Shown here piece after piece: positions 1 to 10,685 of a DNA stretch of 64,000 nt. The position numbers and the translations under genes are program-made. Positions within the stretch are counted from its first letter, which is position 1, and every line of letters begins with the position of its first letter. The stretch covers positions 1,467,557-1,531,556 of the forward strand of contig NC_082418.1 in the NCBI RefSeq assembly GCF_004011695.2. Reading direction: 5' to 3'. This stretch comes from Ascochyta rabiei (taxonomy: Eukaryota; Ascomycota; Dothideomycetes; Pleosporales; Didymellaceae). The notes under the pieces are model-generated. The model saw only the letters and a list, made by a program, of their open reading frames with translations, ran no database searches and was not told the DNA's origin.

Positions 1-1177
1 GTATTAGAAACTAGGTATAGTCCTGTAGCTACACAAGGCACTATATAGACTAAGAATCTCTCTACTCCTCTAGTAGAAGGAATTTATATCTACTCTAACA
101 AGCTATAGATTTGCAGTTGTTCCCTATAAACCCTGCTGCTTACTTAAGAATAGAGTTACTATCTTCTTCTATGTAGATAATATTATTATAGCTTATTACC
201 TAACTAGAAGACATAAGGCAGATAAGGCCCTTAGCTATATTACTAATAAATACTCTGTTTTAGGAGGAAACAATCTGTAATAGTTCCTAGGAGTAGAGAT
301 AACCTAAGATTAAGACAACCTAAGGATCTTCCTCTTATAGGCGTTATACATTAACAAAATTATCTCCCTAGTAGATAAGACAGACATATAACACAACATA
401 CTAATATTAAGTATTAAGCTTCTACTAAATAAAGAGGAAGCTGCAGCATTAGAAATTAACAGATACTAGAGAAAGATTAGATCTCTCCTCTTTACTGCAG
501 TTACTACTAGGCCTAACATTGCCTTTGCCACATCTAGGCTGGCACAGTTTCTAACTAACCCTAGACAGTAGCACTATAATGCAGTAGATTAAGTATCATT
601 ATACCTACAAGGAACACAAGACCTATCCCTTACCTTTAGAGGCAATAAGCACCTAGTAGTTGCTAGTAATACATTATTTGCTAATAATACTCTTAATAGG
701 AAGAGCTTCTAAGCATATACTATTAAACTATATAGAATACTTATTACCTAGAGAGCTAATAAACAAGACATAGTTACTATATTAACAACTAAAGCAGAGC
801 TACTTGCCCTAGCACAGGTAGCTAAGGAAGCTATCTTTATCTTACAACTATTATTAGAACTTAGCATACACCTCTTATAATTAATAATTACTATTTAATA
901 TAATAATACCTAGACTATCTAATTAATTAATAAGGAAGTCTTAAAACTCTAAACTAAACTACAACATGTAGACATTTATAACTACTAGCTATAACAAGAG
1001 GCAAATAAAGGCACTATAACAGTAACCTATGTCCTATCTACTAAGATGTTAGCTAACAGACTTACAAAGGCTCTGCCTGCAAGCAAGTAGTTAACCTTTC
1101 TAAGGCAGCTAGGACTAGAGAAACATACTAAACAAAGAAAGCTAGCTAACACCTAGATAGAATTACTTAACTAAAAG
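1..1177 (+). pseudogene. Ty1/copia pol 3' part (RT and RNase H), RIP-damaged
   Basis: Translated with its many stops read through, this gives the end of a copia polyprotein. The RT box is YVDNIIIA (copia YVDD, with D to N) near 170-200, followed by RHKADKAL. RNase H follows: TKAELLALAQ near 790, HVDIYNY near 965 and the C-terminal KMLANRLTKALP near 1050-1085. The start lies left of the window. The element resumes after the gypsy A insertion at 7943 and ends with its 3' LTR at 8010-8172. The same sequence appears inverted in copia A (about 20828-22000). Stops are mainly TAG and TAA at former CAG, CAA or TGG codons, as RIP would produce. Certainly non-functional. Confidence 0.85.
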
Positions 1178-1182
1178 CTCTC

Positions 1183-1368
1183 TGTTAAGGGTTAAAGTGG
1201 CCTTCTAACGAGTATGCATTTGTCCTATACTACAGAAGCAGAAAGATAAGAGAGAAAGACAGATTGCCTCTTCTCGTACAAGATATAGCAAGATGCCAAG
1301 CTGTGCTCTATAATCACGTGCGTAGGTTTAGTGCGTAGTCTTGTACACTTAGGGCTTAGCCCATTACA
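1183..1368 (-). repeat. Gypsy A 3' LTR
   Basis: This is one of two 186-bp direct repeats with TG...CA ends. Relative to the right copy it has TA where that has CA at several sites (for example CATTACA against CATCACA), and the right copy has TAG and CAAG where this one has TGG and CGAG. Both copies have therefore taken independent RIP-type transitions. Confidence 0.92.
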
Positions 1369-1384
1369 ATACCCCTCTCCTTTA
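1369..1384 (-). other. Polypurine tract of gypsy A
   Basis: On the minus strand this reads AAAGGAGAGGGGTA directly beside the 3' LTR. It is the usual plus-strand priming site of an LTR retrotransposon and fixes the direction of the element. Confidence 0.75.
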
Positions 1385-1873
1385 CTTTAATACTTTTGCT
1401 TGTACGTAAAACTCAGAGCAGTAACATAACAGCAAAGCAGTTACCTAGAGGTTACTGTTCTTAAAACAAGGCACAGCGTCTAAATTAGGTAATCTAGATT
1501 TTGCTGTAGGGCCGTGATCTTGTTGTGTGCGTGCTCCTTCACTTGCACTTGTACGGCACTGGCCAATTACAGTCTGTTTGCGTACAGCTTTGGCACTAAC
1601 AGCAGTCCTAAATTGTTGTGTTGCCTTGTCTTGTAACTTAACTCGCGATTGCTCTCCTGTATGGTAACTGTTAGTCTGTTAACTTTACCTTAAGACCTCT
1701 GTAGCCTTGGCGGGGGTATGTAGGTCTAAGTCTCCCATATAAACTGTACAGACCCCTCTCTAGAGGCTCTTCTCTTTCTTTACCTCGCGCTTAACTTATT
1801 AATTGTTCTACAGGTTTTATACGCTTTTCTAGAAGTCTTTCTTTTTAACAATCTTCTACTCCTATATGTTGTT

Positions 1874-2800
1874 ATGTCTGCTCCCGCTCGCAGTATGTGG
1901 GGTCCTGGTGGCCAGCCAGGTGGTGGTCTCAACCATCTTCAAGGTTCCACTGGTGGCTCTGTGAACAGCACTCACTCTGCTGCCTTTGACTACCTTGTTA
2001 ATGTTGCTTACCAGCTTGTTACTTGTACAACTGCTGGAAGTGTTATCCCAGCTAACATCAACATTCCTTAAGGTCCTGCCAACTTTAACTAGCACTACAC
2101 TGTGTGGTACATTATAGACAAGGCTGTTACTAACAAGATCTGCCAGATTCTTGCGTTTGCTCCTGTACGGTGCTCTTCTTTTTATAGTCTTTTCCTTTGC
2201 TAACACTCTATGCAGATCAATATCTGTCGTGTTGCTAACTACTTCCTCCGTCCTCGCAACCAGTCCCTGTACGACGCCGTTTTCGGTACTAGTGTCTGCG
2301 ATTACTCCCCTGTTGTCGCTCGTACGACCGTTCACGCTCGCCAGCTGCTCACCCAGCGCCCCTCCTACCTTAAGGCTTTCGTCATTCACTCCTGTGGTGC
2401 TGTTAACCTCACTGGTTATACCAACAACTGCGCTGCTGCTGTCTAAGGTAAGAAGACATTCACAGCTTTCCTTAGCTGCGTGTCTATTAGTAGAGAGTAG
2501 AATAGGGCTTGCTCTAACTGTGTGTGGAGTGATAGTGGTGCTCAATGCCGCTTCGCCAACCCTCGTACGGGTACTTCCTCTGAGTCCACCAACGGTGCTT
2601 CTGGTGCCTCTGGTCGTTCCGGCGGACGGGCTGTCGTTGCTCCAGTGGAGGAGGGACACTTCAGCGATGCTGAGTAGGCTCTTAGTAGTGTGTGCGGTCC
2701 TTCTGTACAGTTGCTGTTCGCAACATAGGTAAGGTTCTTCCTCCAGTTTCTGGCTAGTCTTCCTGTAGGTAGCCGTACATCTCTTGTACGAGCCATCCAA
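1874..2800 (+). pseudogene. Extra ORF antisense to gypsy A pol, with Cys cluster, broken
   Basis: It lies between integrase and the 3' LTR of gypsy A, on the opposite strand to gag-pol. One frame runs from an ATG at 1874 (start MSAPARSMWGPGG) through about 2800 with stops at 2069, about 2090, about 2195, 2444, about 2498, about 2675 and about 2726 but no obvious frameshift. Near 2500-2560 it holds a CxxC...C motif (ACSNCVWSDSGAQC) followed by a Ser/Gly-rich tail. A TATA-like CCATATAAAC near 1737 and a C/T-rich stretch (about 1745-1790) precede the start, a plausible promoter of its own. The function is unknown. The Cys motif suggests a small metal-binding, perhaps nucleic-acid-binding protein. 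The 312-codon minus-strand frame over the same bases is low-complexity and I take it as a shadow. Confidence 0.6.
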
Positions 2801-2879
2801 CTTTTATAGGCTTCAGTATTAATAACATTAGCTCTTAGCTCCCAAGTCAGAGCTTTATAGCCTGCCTACTTAACTTAAT

Positions 2880-5800
2880 ATTATAGTTAATTATTCCGTA
2901 CGCGTTTATTAACAATGCCTTTAACAAGGTATTCTAGGTGTTCCTCTTAGTCTTCATCTCGTACGACAACTGCTCCTGGTGCTTGATTGTTGTGTTGTAA
3001 GGGCAGCGGATCAGTCGCAGCAGGTCGTAGTAAGTCAACATGGTAGGACTTGGTCTGCCATAGGACATCAAGTTCAACCCAGTAGGGGTCTCGTACGCGG
3101 GCTACTTGGAACTTCCCATTTTTCTAATCTAGCTTTTTACTAGGTCTGTTAGTCTAAACATTCTTTAGGTTTAGCCAGACCTAGTCTCTAACTTGGTATT
3201 TAGGCGCTGGTTGTCTTATACAGTTGGCCTGAGCTTCCTGTTGTTGTTAGGCGTATGTTATTGCTAAGATTGCCCAGTCTACTGCTTGGCGTAAGGTCCG
3301 TCTAATTGTTTCAGCCTGCTTCTTTAGATCTGTCGTACGATCTATTGGGTCGCCTTTAGCTAAGTTATCTGGCAGGTCTGGAGGGAACAGAGTGTTCTTA
3401 AACCTGTGTTAAAGGAAGAAGGGTAAGACTCTAGTTGTTGAGCTTGTATGGGTGTTAAGCATTAGTTCCAGTATTAGAGTAAGTGTAGCCCAGTTGTCTT
3501 GCGCTTGGTTTGCGTACGTACGTGCCACTACTTCAATATCACTATTAGCTCTCTTAGTAAGTCCATCTGTTTGTGGGTAGAATGCAGTAGAAAGGTTCTG
3601 TTGTACGCCTAGAAGTTTGCACACTCTTCCTTAGAGTTCACTAACAAACTGAGTACCTCTGTCTGATGTAATTAATCTTAGGAGTCTGTGTAGCCGGTAT
3701 ACTTCTCGTACAAATGCCTAAGCAACATTGTCTGCCTCAATCTTCTCTAGGGGGACTAAGATTGTACCCTTACTTAGTCGGTCTTTTATAACTATAAGGT
3801 TCACACAGCCTAAGGAGAGTAGAAGACCTGTAATAAAGTTAACAGTAAGGTCTTGCCACGTACGGCTTGGCACTAGTAATAGTCGCAGGTAGCCATGTTT
3901 CCCATCTCTCCAAGGGGTACTTTGTTGGCAGATGTTACAATTCCGTACGAAACGGCGGTTATCTTCGCTCATCCCTAGCTAGTACCACATTCTCGCGATT
4001 GTGTAGTATGTCTCTTCTCTTCTAGGGTGTCCTGTCTGGACAGTAAGGTGTGCTTGCTGTATAATCCCTGTACAGATTAGCTCGCTATCAGGTACCTATG
4101 TCCAGTTTCTCCATTAAAGCTTGTTGTTGCCTGTTACTGTACAGTTGCCTAGAGAGACTGCAAGCTTCTTTGTAATTGTGTTTAGAGACCTTGCGCCACT
4201 TTGTACAGCCTGTCGTACAGCCTAGTAAGTTTCATCTTGTTCTACTGCTTGGTCCCAGTGCTGGGTTATTAGGTTGTCCAAGGATGGTGGTTAAGGCAGA
4301 TAATTTGGTAGAATGGAGCCTTCTGGTGTAAGTGTTGGCGCCTGTACAGGTGCAGCGTATGTTAGGTCTTGTTAATTATATAGGACAAGCATTATAAACT
4401 CTCTACTAGCAAGTCTTTTATTGTCCTCTCCTTTAGGCATGTCTTGATCTCTTCTTGAGAGGGCATCCGCTCGTACGTTGTCCTTGCTAGGTCGGTATTG
4501 TATCTTCATGTTGCTAAACTGTGACATAATCTAAGCCTATTGTACGTGTCTTTCAGTAAGCTTCTGTTTCTTCGTAAAGTACTCTAGGTTTTTGTAGTTA
4601 GTAACAACTTTAAACTCCTGTACGCTTCGTAATTCAGCGTCCCATTCCTGCAAGCAGAATATTACTGCAAGGAGTTCTTTATTGTGGATAGGGTAGTTTG
4701 CTTTATAAGGCAGGAATTTCTAAGAGAGGTATGCCACCGTACGAAGATTGCCAGATGCGTCTTCTTGCGAAAGGGTGGCTCCTATGGCAAAGCCAGAAGA
4801 ATCACATTCTACTACGGCTCTCTGCTCAGGGTTAAGGGTAGCAAGGACCTCTTCTGACAGGAAGGCTTCTTTTAGGGCCTGGAAAGCTTAATCTTGTTCC
4901 TCTGTCTATTTGAAAGGGAGATCCTTCTTAGTGAGTCGTACAAGCGGTTCTGACAGTGTAGCAAAGTCTTTAATAAACTTCTAATAGAAGTTTGTAAACC
5001 TAAGGAACCCTTATACGCCTTTAACTGTAGTAGGTGCTTGCCATTCCTAAATAGCTTGTACTTTTTTAGGGTCTATTGATATACCCTTCCCTGCTTCTAG
5101 GATAAATCCTAGGTACTTTGTACGCTGTACGTCAAATTCGCATTTGCTAAGTTCTAAGTTTAACCCAGCTTCTTGTAGGCGTTTAATTACCTGTTGTACG
5201 TGCTTGTGGTGTTTGTGTAGAGAACCCTCAGTAAAAATCAATACATCGTCCAAGTACGCTGAGGCAAAGTCGTCCAGAAACTCTCTAAGGGCCCAGTTAA
5301 TGTACCTCTGGAAGGTACTAGGAGCGTTAGCTAATCTAAAAGGTGTTACTAGCCACTTGTACGAACCAAATCGTGTACAGAAGGCAGTCATCTATTCCTG
5401 TCCTTCTGCTATCCTAATCTTGTAGAAGGCAGCTGTAACGTCTAGTTTAGTGTACCAGGTGGCTCGTCCAATCATGTTCAGGGTCTCCTTGATTAGGGGA
5501 AGAGGATACCGGTCCTTCTTGGTTAGGGCATTCAGTGCTCTGTAGTCCACACAGAACCGTAACCCGCCTCCTGGCTTCCGTACGAACAGTACCGGTGATA
5601 CAGCTAGGGAGTTGCTGGCCCTAATAAACCCTTTTTCTAACAAATCTAGTAACGTACGGCGTAGGACTAAGAGCTTATCCTGAGACATAGCGTAGAGGGG
5701 ACCGTACAGAACCTCCAGGGTCTTGCCGTCTACTTTATTTAGCTTGATTGTATGGTCCACTGTTAGGCCACGGTAGGGAGGCAGTTTATTACCTTCTTCT

Positions 5801-5905
5801 GGGACAAACAACTTAACGTACGACTGAAGGTACGCAGGTAGCGCTGCTTTAACCTCCTGTATAGTCATCTGGGTCTTCAGTTTTAAGGCCTTCTAGATAT
5901 CCTTT
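2880..5905 (-). pseudogene. Gypsy A pol: RT, RNase H, integrase, SH3/chromo-like tail
   Basis: RT: 5868-5392 carries FIRASNSLAVSPVLFV and LRFCVDYRALNALT; a single TGG-to-TAG type stop at 5392-5394 separates this from 5391-5047, which has the intact catalytic box YLDDVLIF. RNase H: AVVECDSSGFAIGATLS near 4830-4740. Integrase: zinc-binding CNIC near 3935, core with VIKDRLSKG near 3790, then STAFYPQTDGLTKRAN (about 3600-3540), where the catalytic Glu of the usual TERAN is Lys, a G-to-A change. An SH3-like PYWVELDV (about 3080) and a possible chromodomain start (LEYLVKGIVNKRVR, about 2930-2900) follow. Several stops interrupt the frame, so it is non-functional. Confidence 0.88.
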
Positions 5906-7740
5906 ATGCTAGCAGCAAAGACTTAGATTCCTGAGTTTTCCTTGCGGCTCTTTCGTACGTGGTACTGGAAGGCTACTGCTGATACTGGGTAACAGTCTAG
6001 TAGGGTAAGCACTTCAGTGCTTCGTACGGTAACGTTATACCGTTCCATAGATAGGAGCTTGTCCTTAGTGCTGATTACACCACCAACATCTTCTAACCAT
6101 GTCTTTCTAAGGATTATGTTGTAGTCGTACGTTAAAGGGGTGATGTACGCTGTAACACGGTGTTACTGTACGCCTCTAACATTAAGGGTAAATTCTGTAA
6201 TAGCAGTAATAGTGCTTCTTTAACTGTTGACTCCTTCTATAGTTATAGGTGTAATTAGGATGCGTAGTAAGTTTATCTTCCGTACGGACTGTTCGTTCAC
6301 CAGGCAATAGGTACAACAACCATTATTAACTATGGCAGTAGCTGGCGTGGTAGAGTTGATAACTGTATGAATTGACATTAGTTTAGTCGCAGCTAGTTAA
6401 TAGAGCAGTGAACGTGTTAACCGTACGGGCTTAGGAACTTGTTAAAGAGGCCCTAGCGTACGACTTTCGGCTAGGGCTGTTCTTTTCCCTCGTCTTCTGA
6501 TGAAGAGGTCTCTTCAGCTGGTTGTATGGCTGCTACCTTAGGGATTCTTAAGGTTAACTTTTGTTTGTTCGTACGAGCAGGTAATTTGGATAGAACGTTC
6601 TTCTTGCAATCACGTACCATATGGCCTTTGTTGCCACATTTAAGACAGGCTCCTGTAGCCCTTCTTTTACAGATTTCTTTATCTGTTCCCTAGTATTCTC
6701 TTTTCCTTGTACGGGGCTGGTGAGCGCCTACTGTAGGCTGCCAGTCCATTTCATTGCTGTTCCTACGTGGGTTTTCCTGGGAACTAGGGCTGTTATACGT
6801 CTGGGTGGAGTAGCTGTTACTTATAATCCTGTCTACAGCCTTAAGGTTCTCCCAGGTTATCCTAGCACGCTGTACGAACTGTTCGTACGTCTCAAGTCTA
6901 GGTAGTTGGTATCTAGCTTAAGCTCTTAACAGCTTGCTGTTTAAACTGTTCTTAAGATAGTTAATCTTCTAAGCGTGGCTTGCTCCGTCCAAGGCTGCCT
7001 CTTGCAGCTTTAAGTTAAACTTCTGGATATGTAGATTAAAGTCGTTTTTGCCTTGTTTTGTCGTACAGAGGTACTTAAGGGCTTTCTCCTGGGCAGTAGG
7101 GTCCTTAAAGAACCCGTCAAGGTATGCCCAGGCCTTCTTAAGCGTTGGCAGGGTAGTGCCGTTTATAAGGCTTATTATTATTAGAGATAGAGTATTAAAC
7201 GCTTGACCAGTTGTACAAGTAATCACGTAGTTGACTTAGTCCTTCTTAGTGGGGTACGCCGGCTGGTCCCTGTACAGCTTAGCCTGTACCTTTATCTTCT
7301 ATTAAAGATATTATTTATGTGATCCTTTGTTAAATACTTCTACATTAGGAAGCCTGGGCTTTTTAGCCTGTTAGACGGTGTAATCTTAGTAGTCACTCAA
7401 AGGGGTAGGACTAGAGGAAAAGTTTTGTCTACTTCTTTCTGAGGTTTCCGGACGAGTGTTGTTGCTCAGCATCCCCCTAAGTTTGTTTATTTAGGATTAT
7501 AGCTGCTTGTACAGTTGTCTCTCTTGCTTACTTGCCAGTTTATCTAGGTTGGCTTTTAGGGATTGTATTGTTGCTATCAGATCGTCCACTGATAGGTTGC
7601 GCAACAGGTCTTGCTGTTGCTCGTACAGATGCTGCGATTGCATCTGCTGTTCGTACGTTGGCTGGCTGCTAGGCAGCTGTTAGTTGTGAAGGCTGTCTCC
7701 TTCCATTGTCGTACGCTTAGGGGGTTTGGTTAGTTTTAAT
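5906..7740 (-). pseudogene. Gypsy A gag and protease region
   Basis: Gag shows a capsid-like stretch at 7226-6969 (LKKAWAYLDGFFKDPTAQEK) and a retroviral CCHC zinc knuckle, CLKCGNKGHMVRDC, at 6647-6606. The start near 7710 follows the 5' LTR. The protease must lie around 6400-6000, but I could not place its DTG-type motif with confidence. Stops and TpA-rich patches interrupt the frame. Confidence 0.75.
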
Positions 7741-7751
7741 CTTTCTGCTTA

Positions 7752-7937
7752 TGTTAAGGGTTAAAGTAGCCTTCTAACAAGTATGCATTTGTCCTATACT
7801 ACAGAAGCAGAAAGATAAGAGAGAAAGACAGATTGCCTCTTCTCGTACAAGATATAGCAAGATGCCAAGCTGTGCTCTATAATCACGTGCGTGGGTTCAG
7901 TGCGTAGTCTCGTACACTCAGGGCTCAGCCCATCACA
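7752..7937 (-). repeat. Gypsy A 5' LTR
   Basis: This is the second 186-bp direct repeat, TGTTAAGGG...CCCATCACA, followed by the TSD CTCTC at 7938-7942. The interrupted copia sequence resumes immediately after it. Confidence 0.92.
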
Positions 7938-8009
7938 CTCTCTAACCTAGAGGTATAATAAGAGCCAGTTATGTCTAACTTTAATTAGGGCCTTAAAGCT
8001 AAGGGGGTG

Positions 8010-8172
8010 TGTCAGATAACTAACCTTGCTAAACCAAGTTGGGGGGTTTAGGGTTAACCTTGGTTAACTTAGGGGCTAGCGGCACACACACATAAAATAA
8101 GCCATTAAGACAGATAATTATTAATTAATTACCTTTATTATTATCTTTGCACATTAAGCATATTATCTAACA
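8010..8172 (+). repeat. Copia 3' LTR (family A), end of the left-hand copia element
   Basis: It starts TGTCAGATAAC after the purine tract AAGGGGGTG and ends TTATCTAACA. It matches the LTRs of copia A at 20589-20750 and 25620-25781 in inverted orientation, and a truncated copy at 28368-28505. Between 7943 and 8009 is the copia 3' untranslated part, also repeated inverted near 20760-20820. The next five bases, ACACC, are its probable TSD. Confidence 0.85.
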
Positions 8173-8385
8173 ACACCTTACCCTAGAATTTATATCTGCA
8201 GGGCAGCTTTAGCTAGAGAGGGTTAGAAAAACCTAGAAGTAGGCAAACAATAACAGGAGTTAGAAAACTTGCGCAAATAGTTATAAGAGAGAAAAGACTA
8301 AGAGGAACTTTTCTTTTTTTATAAACTTAGACGCCAATATAATAAAGGAGATCTAGTAACTATTTTATCCTTTTAAAAAGTACTA
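8173..8385 (+). mobile_element. Gypsy C-like gag fragment
   Basis: This short stretch matches the reverse complement of about 41490-41640 in the gag region of gypsy C, including a shared stretch near AACTTGCG. It is the host sequence into which the left copia and the first pogo element inserted. Frames are closed by stops. Confidence 0.6.
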
Positions 8386-9820
8386 ACGTACCCTACAGGC
8401 GAGTTAGACAAAAGGCAAGTTAGACACTTTTACTAAGCCCCTACTAAACACCACCCTATTATAGCCTAAAATAACCTAGTTTAGTACTGTAACGTGCAGT
8501 ATAGTCTGTAATACTATTTAGAAACTACTTCTACCTCTTTTTTACACGTTTGTACGTTATGTCCTGTCTAATTACACTGTCTGCAGCGCCTTTAGGAGGG
8601 CTTACCTCCTTTAGCACGCACCTACTTCTTTGCCTTCTTCCTATTACTATGCGCCCTAAACTCCTTAAAAGCTGTTAATTACTAGCCCTCTTTAACTGTT
8701 AGGGTCCCTTCTGCCTAAACTTACTTTCTTTTGTGTAATTCTTATTGTGTAGCTGCCTTATTAGCAGCGTAAAGCTAAGTAATCTCCTGTTGCGCTAACA
8801 CTAGCTTATACGCAATTATTGCTACCCCCTTTACTACCTTATTAAACGCCTTAACTATAGAGTTAGGCAAACTATCTATATACCTCTAAATCCTTGTCTT
8901 TATAAGCATTAATTACAACCTAAGTTTAAGGGTGTTGCTTAGGGTTTGCGACTGCTAGAGCTTATTATTAACAGGTAGTAGTGGTGATAGAGTGCGCAGC
9001 TTTACATTAAGGGCTATTATAACCTAGTCTAGGTTAAATAGAACTAATCCAGCACCTTAGAACCCTCCCTAGATATTTTTAGAAGTAATTACATTATTAT
9101 AGGCGCGTAAGAAGTATAGTAGGAACTCTGTCTTTATAATATAGTTAATCTAGTTCTATATAAGTACTTTAGCTTAGCGCCTATACACCTTCTTTAGAGT
9201 AGTAAAATAACCTATACTAAGGGGCTGTATAAGGTGCAATAACTAAAAAGGTAAATAGAGAGTAAATATCTTGTTATCCTTACAGCATTGCTGGAATTTA
9301 AGAGAGTTGTAGCTCTTATAACTATTAATAATAAGTAAATAGTAGGTGCTAACAGTACGCTCCTTTATATACCTGTTAAAGTAGTTTATCTAGTCTATAC
9401 TAAGCTTGTTAGTAGTCTAGCTGTTATTAGAGACTCTAATAACCTAGTCTTAAGGCAGTTCTTCCTTCTTATACCAGGCAGAGAGGTAGTAGTAGGCCTT
9501 AAAGATAAGGAAGGCTAGAATGGCCTATCCTTTAGTATTAATGCTTACTATAGCTGTAGCCTACTCCCAGTCGCCTGGCTAGATAGCTTTTAGCCAACCT
9601 TATTGTTCTAAAGCTGTAACAACTGCTCCTAGCGAGATCTGGCTTATTATGAAGCCTGTCTTGTTAAAGTTGTACATGTCTTTATCCTAGATGCTATACT
9701 TAGCTTTAGTGTTAGCTACTTGGCTAAACTAGCGCTGTATAACCTTAGGATCCTTACAGAATGATCTCTTATAGTCGTACTTGCAATTAAACTTAACTTT
9801 AAGTTCTAGGTATTGCTTAA
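8386..9820 (-). mobile_element. Pogo/Fot1-type transposon (pogo1), left portion
   Basis: It begins ACGTACCCTACAGG after a TA target site and aligns with the left half of pogo3 (42991 onward). The minus strand encodes a decayed DDE_1 transposase. It is cut at CAAAC (9821-9825) by copia D. Its continuation, starting from the same CAAAC, is at 45015-45063 on the far side of the whole nest. Stops throughout mark it as dead. Confidence 0.8.
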
Positions 9821-9992
9821 CAAACTGTTCGATGTGATAATAATTGTAGTAGGTTGATGATGATGTGTTGATGTATGTTCTTGTTCTATGTAAGGGTCAT
9901 TTTCGTCTAATCTAGGTTCTAGTAGGGGCCCCTGCACGGTTTCTTGGCAGGTATATTGCCTAACCTATTTCCCTAGTACCTTTTATTTAACA

Positions 9993-10684
9993 CACCCCCT
10001 TAGCTTAGAATCTCATTGCAAGCGGCGTAGACTTGTTAATTTACTCTTTAACGTAAGGTCCTCTAGTTGCTCTTACATCTTCTTAAGTAGGATTTCCCTT
10101 AATATACCCTTCCAGCCCTTAATAAGTCCTAACTAATTAAGAAAGCTGGCCTATTTGTTAATTAGCAACGACTTTATAAATGTATCTGCAATTATGTTGT
10201 TAGATAGGATATATTCTACTTTAATTATTTTGTAGTTAACTTCTTATTATAACTAGTGGTGGTGTATATTAATATACTAAAGCTTAGTTTATATCCTAGC
10301 AACGTCTGTAGTAACTAGACATATTATCTGCATATTGTTATATTTAATTGTTATTGTTAAGTTGCTTAGGGTTACCTAAAGCTCCTTTAGTAATCGCAAG
10401 GTAAATATTACTTCTTTAGCCACTTAAGAGAGTGCTAGGAGCTTAGCCTTAGTAGTAGACGTTATAACTGTTTCTTTTTTGTTTGCTCTCTATGCAATAA
10501 GTCCTCTAGATAGCTTAATTATGTATCCTTAGGATCTCTTTTAGTCTATAGTGTTATTAGCAAATAATGCGTTACTTGCAACTTTAAGTCCTTCGCCCTG
10601 TCTAAAATTAAGCGACAGGTTCTTTGTCTTTTGTAGAGACAGGAGCACTTAATTAGCAGCGTTCTAATAATTATTATTTAGATT
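9993..10684 (-). pseudogene. Copia D RNase H / pol C-terminal part
   Basis: This lies directly after the left (3') LTR and its polypurine tract (minus AAGGGGG). It resembles the RNase H part of copia A and of the left copia, but is heavily RIP-altered. It is interrupted by pogo2 at 10686 and continues at 12551. Confidence 0.65.
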
Positions 10685-10685
10685 A

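Larger units (their letters stand above)
1183..7937 (-). mobile_element. Complete Ty3/gypsy LTR retrotransposon (gypsy A), full insertion
   Basis: Two direct 186-bp LTRs (1183-1368 and 7752-7937) begin TGTTAAGGG and end CCCATTACA/CCCATCACA. They are flanked by a perfect 5-bp TSD, CTCTC (1178-1182 and 7938-7942). A polypurine tract lies just inside the left LTR on the minus strand, so the element reads right to left: gag about 7700-6600, RT about 5870-5050, RNase H near 4800, integrase about 4000-3400, then an extra antisense gene before the 3' LTR. It sits inside a copia element. The eight LTR differences I see are all transitions. It is far less RIP-altered than the elements from 8 to 45 kb, so it is probably a later arrival or was only briefly exposed to RIP. 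Confidence 0.92.

Noticed and set aside
1862..2800. 312-codon minus-strand frame in gypsy A
   Set aside because: Low-complexity Ser/Thr-rich translation. The opposite strand has the Cys motif, the ATG context and the promoter-like region, so this is a shadow frame.
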